Shown here: in pieces, positions 52,788 through 61,550 of the stretch
How the letters are laid out: the number at the start of each line of letters is the position of its first letter
Position numbering within the stretch: position 1 is the stretch's first letter
Source: Kocuria flava
GTDB taxonomy: Bacteria; Actinomycetota; Actinomycetes; Actinomycetales; Micrococcaceae
Direction of reading: 5' to 3'
Assembly: GCF_001482365.1 (NCBI RefSeq)
Contig: NZ_CP013254.1
Location: 2,542,001 to 2,606,000, forward strand
DNA length: 64,000 nucleotides
The notes under the pieces: model-generated
Told to the model about the DNA's origin: nothing
Seen by the model: only the letters and a program-made list of their open reading frames with translations
Database searches by the model: none
Translations under genes and position numbers: made by a program

Positions 52788-53692
52788 GACCTGGTCTCAA
52801 AACCTGATCGGTCGTTGCCCACCTGCCTGGGAACGGTCCACAGTGCCTGCATGACGACGAGGACGCAGTCGTGGATGGTCGATGACCGTCTGTGGGAGCT
52901 GATCGCCCCGCTGATCCCACCCCAGCCACCACCTCGAGGGCCCGGGGGGCGACCCCGGATCGAGGACCGGGCGGCACTGGAGGGGATCCTGTTCGTGCTG
53001 CACACCGGGTGCCGTTGGCGGGACCTGCCCCCGGCCCTGGGCTGCGGGTCCGGGCACACCGCCTGGCGCCGGCTCAGGCAGTGGCAGGGGGCCGGGGTGT
53101 GGGAGAAGCTGCACCGGGCAGTGCTCGAGGAGCTCTCCGAGCAGGAGATCCTCGACTGGTCGCGGGCCAGTATCGACGCGGTGTCCGTACGTGCCAAAAG
53201 GGGGGCGAGCTGACCGGCCCGAACCCCACCGACCGCGGGAAACCGGGGACGAAGTACCACCTGCTCACCGACGCGGCCGGGCTGCCCCTGCATGTGCTGG
53301 CCTCAGCCGCAAACGTCCACGACAGCAAACTCTTCGAGCCGTTGCTGGAGACCAACCCGAGTGTGCGTGGCCGGCGAAGGCGTCCGGGGCGGCCCCGCCG
53401 CCGGCCGGAGAAGCTGCACGCGGACAAGGGCTACGACTACCCGAGGTGCCGCCGCTACCTGCACCGGCGAGGCATCAAGGTCCGGATCGCCCGGCGCGGA
53501 ATCGAGGCCAAGACCCACCTGGGCCGGCACCGCTGGGTCGTGGAGCGCACCATCTCCTGGGTCCTGCGGTTCAAGCGTCTCGGGATCCGTTACGACCGCA
53601 CTGCAGCCACGCTGCTCCCGCTGCTCTTGCTCGCCGTCACGCTCATCAACTTCCGCCGACTGCGTCAGGTAGAAGAGTTATGAGACCAGGTC
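52788..53692 (+). mobile_element. IS5-family (IS427/IS1031-like) element, copy 2
   Basis: 905 bp with the same ends as copy 1 and a TAA target duplication (52785-52787 and 53693-53695) inside lsr2. It is inverted relative to copy 1. Confidence 0.93.
52851..53683 (+). CDS. IS5-family transposase, programmed -1 frameshift (copy 2)
   Basis: The same two-frame transposase as copy 1. The first frame ends at 53213; the -1 frame continues to 53683. The slippery AAAAGGGGGG is at 53196-53205. Both copies have the same arrangement, so the frameshift is a property of the element and not a mutation. Confidence 0.87.
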
Positions 53693-53695
53693 TAA

Positions 53696-55090
53696 TACTA
53701 CAGTCGCGCTTGTGAAGGGGTTGTGGCCCGGCTCATCATGGTGTGATGAGCGAGGACGTGGCGGTGGCCGAGGTTCGGCAGTGGGCCGAGGGTCTGGAGG
53801 AAGTCGCGGAGCTGATCGGTGGGCGGTTCGCGAGGGCGGAGCCGCGGGCCAACGCGATGGCCTACCTGCAGGGGTTGCTCTCAGGTGCGGAGCGGAAGAA
53901 CTCGTGGACGATCTCGGAGCAGGCCGGCCACGCCACCCCGGATGCGATGCAGCGGTTGCTCTCGACCACGGACTGGGACCCGGACGCGCTGCGCGATGAC
54001 CTGCGCGCCTACGTGGTGTCCTATCTCGGGGACTCGGACGGGGTGCTGGTGGTGGACGAAACAGGGTTCCTCAAGAAAGGAACCCGCTCGGCCGGGGTCG
54101 CCCGGCAGTACTCGGGCACGGCAGGGCGGACGGAGAACTGCCAGGTCGGGGTGTTCCTCACCTACGCCACCCAGTCCGGGCGGACGTTCCTGGACCGGGA
54201 GTTGTATCTGCCCAGGGCCTGGACCGAGGACTCCGACCGTTGCGCTGCCGCGGGCATCCCGGAGGAACGGGGCTTCGCCACGAAGCCGGAACTGGCCGCG
54301 ACCATGCTGGAACGGGCGGTGGCCGCCCATGTACCGGCCGCATGGGTGACCGCCGATACCGTCTACGGCCAGGCCTGGGCCTTCCGCCGGGCCGTGGAGG
54401 AGACCGGGCTGCACTACGTGCTGGGCGTGCCGGCCAGCCAGGCCGTGTGGCCGAAGGCCGGGCCCCTGGCCTTCCACCAGGTGCGGGCCAGGGAGCTGAT
54501 CGCGTCCTTGCCGGCCCAGACTTGGCGGGTGCGCGCGGCCGGGGACGGCGCCAAAGGGCCCCGCCGCTACGGATGGGCCCGGGTGCGGGTCAACGGGATG
54601 CTCGACCCGGTCGGTGAGTACTGGCTGCTGGCCCGCCGGTCTCTCACGGATCCCACCGAGCTCGCCTACTACCTGTGCTTCGCCCCGCCCAGGGTGAGCC
54701 TGGCCGAACTGGCCCGGATCGCCGGAACCCGGTGGGCCATCGAGGAGACCTTCCAGACCGCCAAGGGCCAAACCGGACTCGACCAGTACCAGGTGCGCCA
54801 GTACACCGGGTGGTACCGCCACATCACCTTGGCGATGCTCGCCCACGTTTTCCTCACCGTCACCCGCGCCCGGGCAGCGGCAAAAAGGGGGGCCACCCCG
54901 GCGGAGACAGCCAGCTCATCGCCTTGAGCCTGCCCGAAATCCGGCACCTGCTCGTCCTGCTGATCTGGGCCGCACCACCAGAACCACAGATCGTCCTGAA
55001 CCGTTCCCGCTGGCGCCGCAAACACCAGCATCGCGCCAAAGAACACCACTACAGAGCGCACGGCCATGCCTCACAAGTGCGACTGTAGTA
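53696..55090 (+). mobile_element. IS701-family insertion sequence
   Basis: 1395 bp bounded by TACTACAGTCG and CGACTGTAGTA, with a CTAA target duplication (53692-53695 and 55091-55094). The left CTAA uses the last base of the neighbouring IS5-family copy, which dates this insertion as the later one. Confidence 0.88.
53746..55088 (+). CDS. IS701-family transposase with a -1 frameshift
   Basis: The main frame encodes the DDE core: VLVVDETGFLKKGTRSAGVARQ, VTADTVYGQAW and GTRWAIEETFQTAKGQTGLDQ, stopping at 54927. The -1 frame then continues with LIALSLPEIRHLL to 55088, matching the usual C-terminus of this family. The shift would occur at AAAAAGGGGGG near 54882. It may be programmed or a mutation. 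GTG at 53743 is an alternative start. Confidence 0.83.
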
Positions 55091-55383
55091 CTAAGGGGGC
55101 AGTGCGTCGTGTAGCTTTTGAGCGTGACTGCTGGAGAGGTCAATCTCATAGATCCGCTTGTCGAGCCCGAATGTGACTGTCGTCCCCTCGCCGGGTTCGG
55201 GCACCGTGCCGTCGAGATCGTCCACGAGTAGTTCGATGGTCTTCCTACTCATGGGAGGAGTCTATGCTCCCGGCGATCCCGGCCATCGCGGCGCCTCCTC
55301 ATTGAGACTGGCTCTCTGGTCTGAACTGGATGGGATGGAACTCGTGTGGTTCCGAATCCGAGACTTTGCGACCCGCCGCACGA

Positions 55384-55418
55384 GTGAGGGGGCGGGCCCA
55401 GACGCCCCGCCCCCTCAC
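55384..55418 (-). terminator. Terminator of the integrase-excisionase unit
   Basis: GTGAGGGGGCGGG (55384-55396) pairs with CCCGCCCCCTCAC (55406-55418), 10 bp after the excisionase stop. The 130 bp between it and lsr2 show no gene. Confidence 0.7.
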
Positions 55419-55427
55419 TTGCCTTTC

Positions 55428-55637
55428 TCATCTCACCGACGGGATCTCGACGAGTAGGCGGTCATGCAGCTCGTCCAGGTCAACACGGATCAGGCGTCCG
55501 ACCCGATAACCATGGATGGTTCCGTCTGCGATTCTGCGCCGCAGCGTCTTGACCGAGACGCCAAACTGGTCTGCCGCTTCCGTCAACGACACCAAGTCGG
55601 GTCTCGACGATTCTGATCGACTGCGAATGTCCATCAC
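55428..55637 (-). CDS. xis: Excisionase-type helix-turn-helix protein
   Basis: A 69-residue MerR-like winged-helix protein: VSLTEAADQFGVSVKTLRRR as the HTH and GTIHGYRVGRLIRVDLDELH as the wing, typical of excisionase-family DNA-binding domains. It lies 79 bp after the integrase on the same strand. It probably biases the integrase toward excision. Confidence 0.85.
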   Translation of the reverse strand: MMDIRSRSESSRPDLVSLTEAADQFGVSVKTLRRRIADGTIHGYRVGRLIRVDLDELHDRLLVEIPSVR

Positions 55638-55716
55638 TTGTCCTTTCAGCTAGCGAGTTCCCCTCCCTTCACAGGTGTCCATCGGTGTCCGGGGAGGACT
55701 CTGCTGACTCGCTCTT

Positions 55717-56985
55717 CTAGGCGGCAAGCTGAGCATCGACGCGGTCACTCATCCGATTGGCCAGCTCCCGGTCACGAGTCATCGTGGAATGCTGGTAGCG
55801 GAGCACGACCCGCATGTCAGCATGGCCGCCTCGGCGCATCAACTCAGCCAGCGTCGCACCCTCTTGTGCAAAGAGGGTCAGGCCGGTGTGCCGAAGGTCA
55901 TGGAACCGGAATCCCGGCGGCACGCTCTTGGCCGTATCGCGGGCGTCACCCCAGAGATGCCCCCACTTGGTGTGTGACAGCGGCACGCTGCCGCGGACGT
56001 TGGTAGGAACGACTGGAACCTTCGCTTCGGGCGCGACGTTGTCTCGCAGATGTTCCTTGAGACGCTCCACCATGATCCGCGGAACGCTCAAGGCTCGCTT
56101 GCCAGCCTCGCTCTTCGGATCCGACATAGCGCCCGTGTTCGCGTTGAACTGCCGGCGCACATGCAGAGTGGCGGTTCCGTCGTCATGCCACTGGATGTCC
56201 CGGCGCTGCAGTCCGAGGCACTCGCCACGGCGCAGCTGGCACCAAGCGGCAAGCAGGACCATGATCGAGTACAGATCCGGCGTCGCCTCGTAGAGGGCTT
56301 CGACCTGTTCCGGACTTGCAACGTCATCCTCTGGATCATGATCGTGATCATGCCGTACCGATTCCTGCTTGGGGATCGAAATGGGAGGTGCCGCCGGAAT
56401 AATCCCGTCTCGAGCTGCCTGTCGCAGGATCATCATGAGCACGATCAGCACCGGACGGGTGATGCCGTTGAACTTCGACTTCGGATTCAGCGGCGCCGGA
56501 ATCTGATCCAGACGATGGGTCATGACCCGAATGCGAGCCAGGTCAATGTGTCGGATCTCCGTGTCGCCGAACTCGGGAATCAGGTATCCGGTGACCTTGC
56601 TCTTGTAGGAACGCACCGTGGCGATCGCCCGCTTCTTTCCCCCGCGTGTCGGTTCGAGGCGAATGAATTCGATCCAGCGCTCGGCGTACTCGGTGAAACC
56701 GATCGACCTCGCTTCCTCGGCTTCCGCTTCCGCTCGACGCCGAGCCGCGACGACCGAGGGTGGCTCCCATTCTCCCTGCGCGATCTTCGTGTGCACGCTG
56801 GCGAGCCACGTGCGAGCGTCGGTCTTGGTGAGGAACGTCAACGGCTTGTCGTCCTCCGTGCGGGCCGAGTGCATCTGCCCGTCTGGGGCCGGGTAGCGCG
56901 CCTGCCACCGTCCTGACGGGAGCTTCCGAAGGCTCCCCCAGGTCTCGCGCTTCGGCGCCGTCTCACGCTTCTTCGTGGTGCTCAT
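55717..56985 (-). CDS. int: Tyrosine site-specific integrase
   Basis: A 422-residue phage-type integrase. It has an N-terminal arm-binding part (GSLRKLPSGRWQARYPAPDG), a core-binding SAM-like domain (residues 95-180), and the catalytic residues Arg in QLRRGECLGL near 252, Lys near 296, HDLRHTG near 357, His in RRGGHADMRVVLRYQHST and the nucleophilic Tyr in that segment. It recombines the nrdF-end att sites. Its start faces att C, 367 bp away, with repeated TGCCAC motifs between. Confidence 0.93.
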   Translation of the reverse strand: MSTTKKRETAPKRETWGSLRKLPSGRWQARYPAPDGQMHSARTEDDKPLTFLTKTDARTWLASVHTKIAQGEWEPPSVVAARRRAEAEAEEARSIGFTEYAERWIEFIRLEPTRGGKKRAIATVRSYKSKVTGYLIPEFGDTEIRHIDLARIRVMTHRLDQIPAPLNPKSKFNGITRPVLIVLMMILRQAARDGIIPAAPPISIPKQESVRHDHDHDPEDDVASPEQVEALYEATPDLYSIMVLLAAWCQLRRGECLGLQRRDIQWHDDGTATLHVRRQFNANTGAMSDPKSEAGKRALSVPRIMVERLKEHLRDNVAPEAKVPVVPTNVRGSVPLSHTKWGHLWGDARDTAKSVPPGFRFHDLRHTGLTLFAQEGATLAELMRRGGHADMRVVLRYQHSTMTRDRELANRMSDRVDAQLAA

Positions 56986-57024
56986 CGTGCCCTCCAGGTG
57001 CCGCGAATGGACTCACGCGGACCG

Positions 57025-57220
57025 TCGTGCCACTCCGTGCCACTAGGTCGCGCAGTCCCTTCAAACCGGCCTCTCACCTGGCCTTTTACGGACCTCGACG
57101 CGAGCCCAATGGCACGCTGTGGCACGCAGCTGGTGGCACGCAGCCCCCAAATTTCGGGCTTCGAGCCACCCCGCGCTTGGCTGGAAGGTGCGCTCGTGCC
57201 ACCCCCGTGCCATACCGAAC
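57025..57220. repeat. TGCCAC/GTGGCA motif cluster beside att C
   Basis: At least seven TGCCA(C/T) or inverse motifs occur in this stretch (for example TGCCACT twice near 57030-57045, and TGGCACG three times near 57107-57140). They are likely arm-type integrase sites. No gene lies between int and nrdF. Confidence 0.5.
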
Positions 57221-57274
57221 GGATACTGATGTTCATCTGTGCTCTCCTCTGTCCTTCGGATGGAGGCACGAAAA

Positions 57275-57312
57275 GAGGCCCGGACCTGCAGAAACCTGCA
57301 GGTCCGGGCCTC
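57275..57312 (-). terminator. Terminator of nrdHIEF
   Basis: A perfect 17-bp stem (57275-57291 with 57296-57312) and, on the minus strand, a following TTTT. It lies 38 bp past the nrdF stop but on the island side of the att core, so it was brought in by the island. Confidence 0.85.
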
Positions 57313-57350
57313 CCGTCAGCCCTTTCGGGCCTCGAGCAAGCTCTGGGGTC

Positions 57351-58349
57351 TTAGAAGTCCCAGTCCTCGTCCTCCGTGTTCACGGCCTTGCCGATCACGT
57401 AGGAGGAGCCCGAGCCGGAGAAGAAGTCGTGGTTCTCGTCGGCGTTCGGGGACAGCGCCGAGAGGATGGCCGGCGAGACGTCGGTCATCTCCTTCGGGAA
57501 CAGCGCCTCGAAGCCCAGGTTGTTCAGGGCCTTGTTGGCGTTGTAGTGCAGGAACTTCTTGACGTCCTCGGTCCACCCGACGCCGTCGTAGAGCGACTCC
57601 GTGTAGCGGACCTCGTTCTCGTAGAGCTCCTCGAGGAGCTCGTACGTGTAGAACTTCAGCTCCTCCTGGCGCTCCGGGGTCTCCAGGGCCAGGGCGCGCT
57701 GGAACTTGTAGCCGATGTAGTACCCGTGCACGGCCTCGTCGCGGATGATGAGGCGGATCAGGTCGGCCGTGTTCGTCAGCTTCGCCCGCGAGGACCAGTA
57801 CATCGGCAGGTAGAAGCCGGAGTAGAAGAGGAAGGACTCGAGCAGCGTCGAGGCCACCTTCTTCTTCAGCGGATCGTCGCCCTTGTAGTACTTGACGATG
57901 ATCTCGGCCTTCTTCTGCAGGTACGGGTTCTCCCGCGACCACCGGAAGACCTCGTCGATCTCCTTCATTGAGCACAGCGTCGAGAAGATCGAGGAGTAGG
58001 ACTTCGCGTGCACCGACTCCATGAAGGCGATGTTCGTGAGCACCGCCTCCTCGTGCAGGGTCGTCGCGTCCGGGATGAGCGAGACGGCCCCGACGGTCGC
58101 CTGGATGGTGTCGAGCAGCGTCAGGCCCGTGAAGACCCGCATCGTCAGCTGCTTCTCCTCCTCCGTCAGCGTCTTCCAGGACGGGACGTCGTTGGAGATC
58201 GGCACCTTCTCGGGCAGCCAGAAGTTGGCGGTGAGCCGGTCCCAGACCTCGTCGTCCTTGGGGTCCTCGATCCGGTTCCAGTTGATGGCCTGCGCCTGGT
58301 GGTGGAGCAGGTCGACCTTCTCGAAGGTCTCGCTCTTCTCCATCGTCAT
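57351..58349 (-). CDS. nrdF: Class Ib ribonucleotide reductase small subunit NrdF
   Basis: A 332-residue ferritin-like protein. The metal ligands are visible in FMESVHAKSYSSIF near residue 110 and IRLIIRDEAVHGYYIG near residue 205, and the tail ends EDEDWDF as needed to bind NrdE. NrdF carries the tyrosyl radical on a dimanganese or diiron centre. Its last codons are the att site of the islands, and the frame is preserved by the integrated sequence. Confidence 0.97.
   Translation of the reverse strand: MTMEKSETFEKVDLLHHQAQAINWNRIEDPKDDEVWDRLTANFWLPEKVPISNDVPSWKTLTEEEKQLTMRVFTGLTLLDTIQATVGAVSLIPDATTLHEEAVLTNIAFMESVHAKSYSSIFSTLCSMKEIDEVFRWSRENPYLQKKAEIIVKYYKGDDPLKKKVASTLLESFLFYSGFYLPMYWSSRAKLTNTADLIRLIIRDEAVHGYYIGYKFQRALALETPERQEELKFYTYELLEELYENEVRYTESLYDGVGWTEDVKKFLHYNANKALNNLGFEALFPKEMTDVSPAILSALSPNADENHDFFSGSGSSYVIGKAVNTEDEDWDF
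57353..57371. repeat. Right att site (att C) inside the nrdF 3' end
   Basis: AGAAGTCCCAGTCCTCGTC overlaps the last codons of nrdF (DEDWDF). It is the same 19-mer as att B. Confidence 0.88.
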
Positions 58350-58432
58350 GTCGGTCTCTTCCTCGCTGGGGTGGGGCCCCGGGTGCGCCCTGCGGGCGCA
58401 CCCGGGGAGTTCGTGGTGGTGCCGGGGACCGG

Positions 58433-60610
58433 TCAGAGCATGCAGGACACGCAGCCCTCGACCTCGGTGCCCTCCAGCGCCAGCTGGCGGATCCGGGAGT
58501 AGTACATCGTCTTGATGCCCTTGCGCCAGGCGTAGATCTGCGCCTTGTTGATCTCGCGGGTCGTGGCGGTGTCCTTGAAGAACAGGGTCAGGGACAGGCC
58601 CTGGTCCACGTGCTGGGTGGCCGCCGCATAGGTGTCGATGATCTTCTCGTAGCCGATCTCGTACGCGTCCTGGAAGTACTCCAGGTTCTCGTTGTCCATG
58701 AAGGGTGCCGGGTAGTACACGCGCCCGAGCTTGCCCTCCTTGCGGATCTCGATCTTCGAGGCGATCGGGTGGATCGAGGAGGTGGAGTTGTTGATGTAGG
58801 AGATCGACCCGGTCGGCGGCACGGCCTGCAGGTTCTGGTTGTACATCCCGTGCGCCATGACCGAGGCCTTCAGCCGCTCCCAGTCCTCACGGGTGGGGAT
58901 GTGCACGCCGGCGTCCGCGAACAGCTGCCGGACCCGCTCGGTGGCCGGGGCCCACTCCTGCCGGGTGTACTTCTCGAAGTACTCCCCCGACGCGTACTTC
59001 GAGCGCTCGAAGCCGTCGAAGGTCTCCTTGCGCTCCTTGGCGATCTCGTTCGAGGCCCGGACGGCGTGGTAGGTGACCGTGTAGAAGTAGATGTTCGTGA
59101 AGTCCACCCCCTCCTCGGAGCCGTAGTGGATGTGCTCCTTGGCGAGGTAGCCGTGCAGGTTCATCTGCCCCAGGCCCACGGCGTGGGACATCCGGTTGCC
59201 GCGCTGGATCGAGGGCACCGAGGTGATGTCGGACATGTCCGAGACCGCGGTCAGGCCGCGGATGGCCGTCTCGATGGAGCTCCCGAAGTCCGGGGACTGC
59301 ATGGTCAGGGCGATGTTGAGCGAGCCCAGGTTGCAGGAGATGTCCTTGCCCACCTCCGCGTAGCCGAGGTCCTCGTCGTAGGCGGAGGGCTGGGAGACCT
59401 GGAGGATCTCGGAGCACAGGTTGGACATGATGATCTTGCCGTCGATCGGGTTGGCCCGGTTCACGGTGTCCTCGAACATCACGTACGGGTACCCGGACTC
59501 GAACTGCACCTCGGCGATGGTCTGGAAGAACTCGCGGGCGTTGATCTTCTTCTTGGTGATCCGCGCGTCGGCGACCATCTCGTAGTACTTCTCCGTGACG
59601 TTCACGTCGGAGAAGGGGACGCCGTAGACACGCTCGACGTCGTACGGGGAGAACAGGTACATGTCCTGGTTCTTCTTGGCCAGCTCGAACGTGATGTCCG
59701 GGATGACCACACCCAGCGAGAGGGTCTTGATGCGGATCTTCTCGTCCGCGTTCTCGCGCTTGGTGTCCAGGAAGCTGTAGATGTCCGGGTGGTGGGCGTG
59801 CAGGTACACCGCCCCGGCCCCCTGGCGGGCGCCGAGCTGGTTGGCGTAGGAGAAGGAGTCCTCCAGCAGCTTCATGATGGGGATGACGCCCGAGGACTGG
59901 TTCTCGATCTTCTTGATCGGCGCGCCCGCCTCGCGGATGTTCGTCAGCGCGAACGCCACGCCGCCACCGCGCTTGGACAGCTGCAGCGCGGAGTTGATGG
60001 AGCGGCCGATGGACTCCATGTTGTCCTCGATGCGCAGCAGGAAGCAGGAGACGAGCTCGCCGCGCTGCTTCTTGCCCGCGTTGAGGAACGTCGGGGTCGC
60101 CGGCTGGAACCGCCCGGAGATGATCTCGTCGACCAGGCGGGTCGCGAGGGTCTCGTCGCCGTCGGCCAGGTAGAGGGAGACCATGACCACGCGGTCCTCG
60201 AAGCGCTCCAGGTAGCGCTGGCCGTCGAAGGTCTTGAGCGTGTAGGAGGTGTAGAACTTGAACGCGCCCAGGAAGGTCTCGAAGCGGAACTTCTTCGCGT
60301 AGGCCCGCTTGGACAGCTCCTTGACGAAGTCCCGGCTGTACTTGTCCAGGACCTCGGCCTCGTAGTAGTGGTGCGAGACCAGGTAGTCGAGCTTCTCCTC
60401 CAGGTCGTGGAAGAAGACGGTGTTGTTGTTCACGTGCTGCAGGAAGTACTGCCGCGCGGCCTGCCGGTCGGCGTCGAACTGGATCCTCCCGTCGGCGTCG
60501 TAGAGGTTCAGCAGCGCGTTGAGCTCGTGGTAGCCGAGGCCCCGGTACTTCTCCGGGACGCGCTCGTCCTCGTGGCCGGGCTCCACGCTCAGGCCCGGAG
60601 CTGCATGCAT
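58433..60610 (-). CDS. nrdE: Class Ib ribonucleotide reductase large subunit NrdE
   Basis: A 725-residue catalytic subunit. Landmarks are ELVSCFLLRIEDNMESIG with an active-site Cys near residue 185, MSNLCSEILQVSQPSAYDED with the radical Cys near residue 385, and PTGSISYINNSTSSIHP near residue 595. The C-terminal redox pair is GCVSCML. It reduces ribonucleoside diphosphates, re-reduced by NrdH. The ATG at 60610 overlaps the nrdI end by 22 bases. Confidence 0.97.
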   Translation of the reverse strand: MHAAPGLSVEPGHEDERVPEKYRGLGYHELNALLNLYDADGRIQFDADRQAARQYFLQHVNNNTVFFHDLEEKLDYLVSHHYYEAEVLDKYSRDFVKELSKRAYAKKFRFETFLGAFKFYTSYTLKTFDGQRYLERFEDRVVMVSLYLADGDETLATRLVDEIISGRFQPATPTFLNAGKKQRGELVSCFLLRIEDNMESIGRSINSALQLSKRGGGVAFALTNIREAGAPIKKIENQSSGVIPIMKLLEDSFSYANQLGARQGAGAVYLHAHHPDIYSFLDTKRENADEKIRIKTLSLGVVIPDITFELAKKNQDMYLFSPYDVERVYGVPFSDVNVTEKYYEMVADARITKKKINAREFFQTIAEVQFESGYPYVMFEDTVNRANPIDGKIIMSNLCSEILQVSQPSAYDEDLGYAEVGKDISCNLGSLNIALTMQSPDFGSSIETAIRGLTAVSDMSDITSVPSIQRGNRMSHAVGLGQMNLHGYLAKEHIHYGSEEGVDFTNIYFYTVTYHAVRASNEIAKERKETFDGFERSKYASGEYFEKYTRQEWAPATERVRQLFADAGVHIPTREDWERLKASVMAHGMYNQNLQAVPPTGSISYINNSTSSIHPIASKIEIRKEGKLGRVYYPAPFMDNENLEYFQDAYEIGYEKIIDTYAAATQHVDQGLSLTLFFKDTATTREINKAQIYAWRKGIKTMYYSRIRQLALEGTEVEGCVSCML

Positions 60611-61074
60611 TGTCGCCAAAACTGTTCCATTCCTCGAGTGACGTTGCGGACGTCCTCCTCGGTCCCCATGAGCTCGAAGCGGTAGAGGACCGGGACGTCG
60701 CACTTGGCGGCGATCTTGTCCGCTGCCAGGCAGAAGTGATCGCCGAAGTTGGTGTTGCCGGCCCCGATCACGCCCAGCAGGTGGCGGCGGTTGACCTCAC
60801 GGTTGAGGAACCGCACGACCTGCGGCGGGACGGCGCCGGAGCCGTTGGGCCGCCCGTAGGTGGGGGCGACCAGCACGTAGGGCTCGTCCACGACGGGCGG
60901 CTCGTCCCCGGTGTGCAGGGGCAGGCGCACGGCGCGGCAGCCGAGCTTCGTGACGAAGCGGTGGGTGTTCTCGGAGACCGAGGAGAAGTAGACGACCAGC
61001 GGGCCGTCCTGCTCCGGCGGACCGGGGTCCTGCCGGGCGGTCCCGGCCGGTGCGCCGGGGGTGGTGGTGCTCAT
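60589..61074 (-). CDS. nrdI: NrdI flavodoxin-like activator
   Basis: A 161-residue FMN protein: VVYFSSVSENTHRFVTKLG, VLVAPTYGRPN and GVIGAGNTNFGDHFC are the FMN-binding loops of NrdI. It supplies the oxidant that assembles the dimanganese-tyrosyl radical of NrdF. It overlaps nrdE. Confidence 0.95.
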   Translation of the reverse strand: MSTTTPGAPAGTARQDPGPPEQDGPLVVYFSSVSENTHRFVTKLGCRAVRLPLHTGDEPPVVDEPYVLVAPTYGRPNGSGAVPPQVVRFLNREVNRRHLLGVIGAGNTNFGDHFCLAADKIAAKCDVPVLYRFELMGTEEDVRNVTRGMEQFWRQCMQLRA

Positions 61075-61164
61075 TGCTTCCGCGCTCCCAGGGGGGTCGG
61101 TGGTCGGTGGTGCTGCTGTGCACCCGGACCGGGGCGCCGCGGGGAAGCGGGCGGCGCGCCGGCC

Positions 61165-61401
61165 TCAGGCCGACAGCAGCATCGCCAGGGAGGTGATCTT
61201 GTCCGGACGGTAGCCCGACCAGTGCTCCTGGGGGGTCTCCACCACGGGGACCTGCTGGTAGCCCAGGGCGAGCACGTGGGCCAGGGCGGCCTCGTCCTCG
61301 GTGACGTCGACGACCGTGTACTCGATGCCCTTCTTGGTCAGGGCGCGGTAGGTGGCATTGCACTGGACGCAGGACGGCTTGCTGTACACGGTCACGGACA
61401 T
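61165..61401 (-). CDS. nrdH: NrdH glutaredoxin-like redoxin
   Basis: A 78-residue redoxin with active site KPSCVQCNAT at residues 8-17 and the C-terminal WSGYRPDKI typical of NrdH. It is the electron donor of NrdE and is reduced by thioredoxin reductase. It is the first gene of the nrdHIEF operon. Confidence 0.96.
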   Translation of the reverse strand: MSVTVYSKPSCVQCNATYRALTKKGIEYTVVDVTEDEAALAHVLALGYQQVPVVETPQEHWSGYRPDKITSLAMLLSA

Positions 61402-61502
61402 CGCGGTTTCCCCTTGGGTCGGACGGGCGTTCTTCGGGCGGAGGACCCTCGGTTCCCGGGCGCTGCGGCGGGGGAAGGGGTCTCTCCGGAGGACTGGCTT
61501 TC

Positions 61503-61518
61503 ATACTACATCTAGTGC
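61503..61518. promoter_or_regulatory. NrdR box 1
   Basis: ATACTACATCTAGTGC resembles the NrdR operator (CACTATATGTAGTG-like on the opposite strand). Its centre is 32 bp from box 2, three helical turns, as usual for NrdR pairs. Confidence 0.7.
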
Positions 61519-61534
61519 CCGGAAGGGGAAGTTG

Positions 61535-61550
61535 CCCCTAGATGCAGTGT
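61535..61550. promoter_or_regulatory. NrdR box 2
   Basis: CCCCTAGATGCAGTGT is the second half of the pair, in the 346-bp region upstream of nrdH. The rest of that region holds no gene; an AT-rich AAATTAAG lies near 61700. Confidence 0.65.

Larger units (their letters stand above)
52601..55252 (-). pseudogene. lsr2: lsr2 gene split by two adjacent insertion sequences
   Basis: The N-terminal part (55252-55095) encodes MSRKTIELLVDDLDGT and FGLDKRIYEIDLSSSHAQKL, the Lsr2 dimerisation domain. The C-terminal part (52787-52601) encodes EIRRWAQENGHDVPARGRV, the Lsr2 AT-hook-like DNA-binding domain. Removing the IS5-family and IS701-family elements with their target duplications joins 158 and 187 bases into an intact 115-codon frame (114 residues), the normal Lsr2 size. 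Lsr2 is an H-NS-like silencer of foreign DNA. The 224 bp between the IS30 element and this gene show no recognisable gene. Confidence 0.9.
46546..57351. mobile_element. Genomic island B, integrase-bearing, at the nrdF 3' end
   Basis: About 10.8 kb between direct repeats at 46546 and 57353. It contains a tyrosine integrase and excisionase at its right end, a metabolic operon with regulator and exporter, a broken lsr2 and three insertion sequences (IS30, IS5 and IS701 families). No replication or transfer genes are visible, so it is an integrative island rather than a complete conjugative element. Confidence 0.8.

Noticed and set aside
58610..60685. 691-codon plus-strand frame
   Set aside because: Antisense shadow of nrdE, rich in Val, Asp, Leu and His, with no domain.
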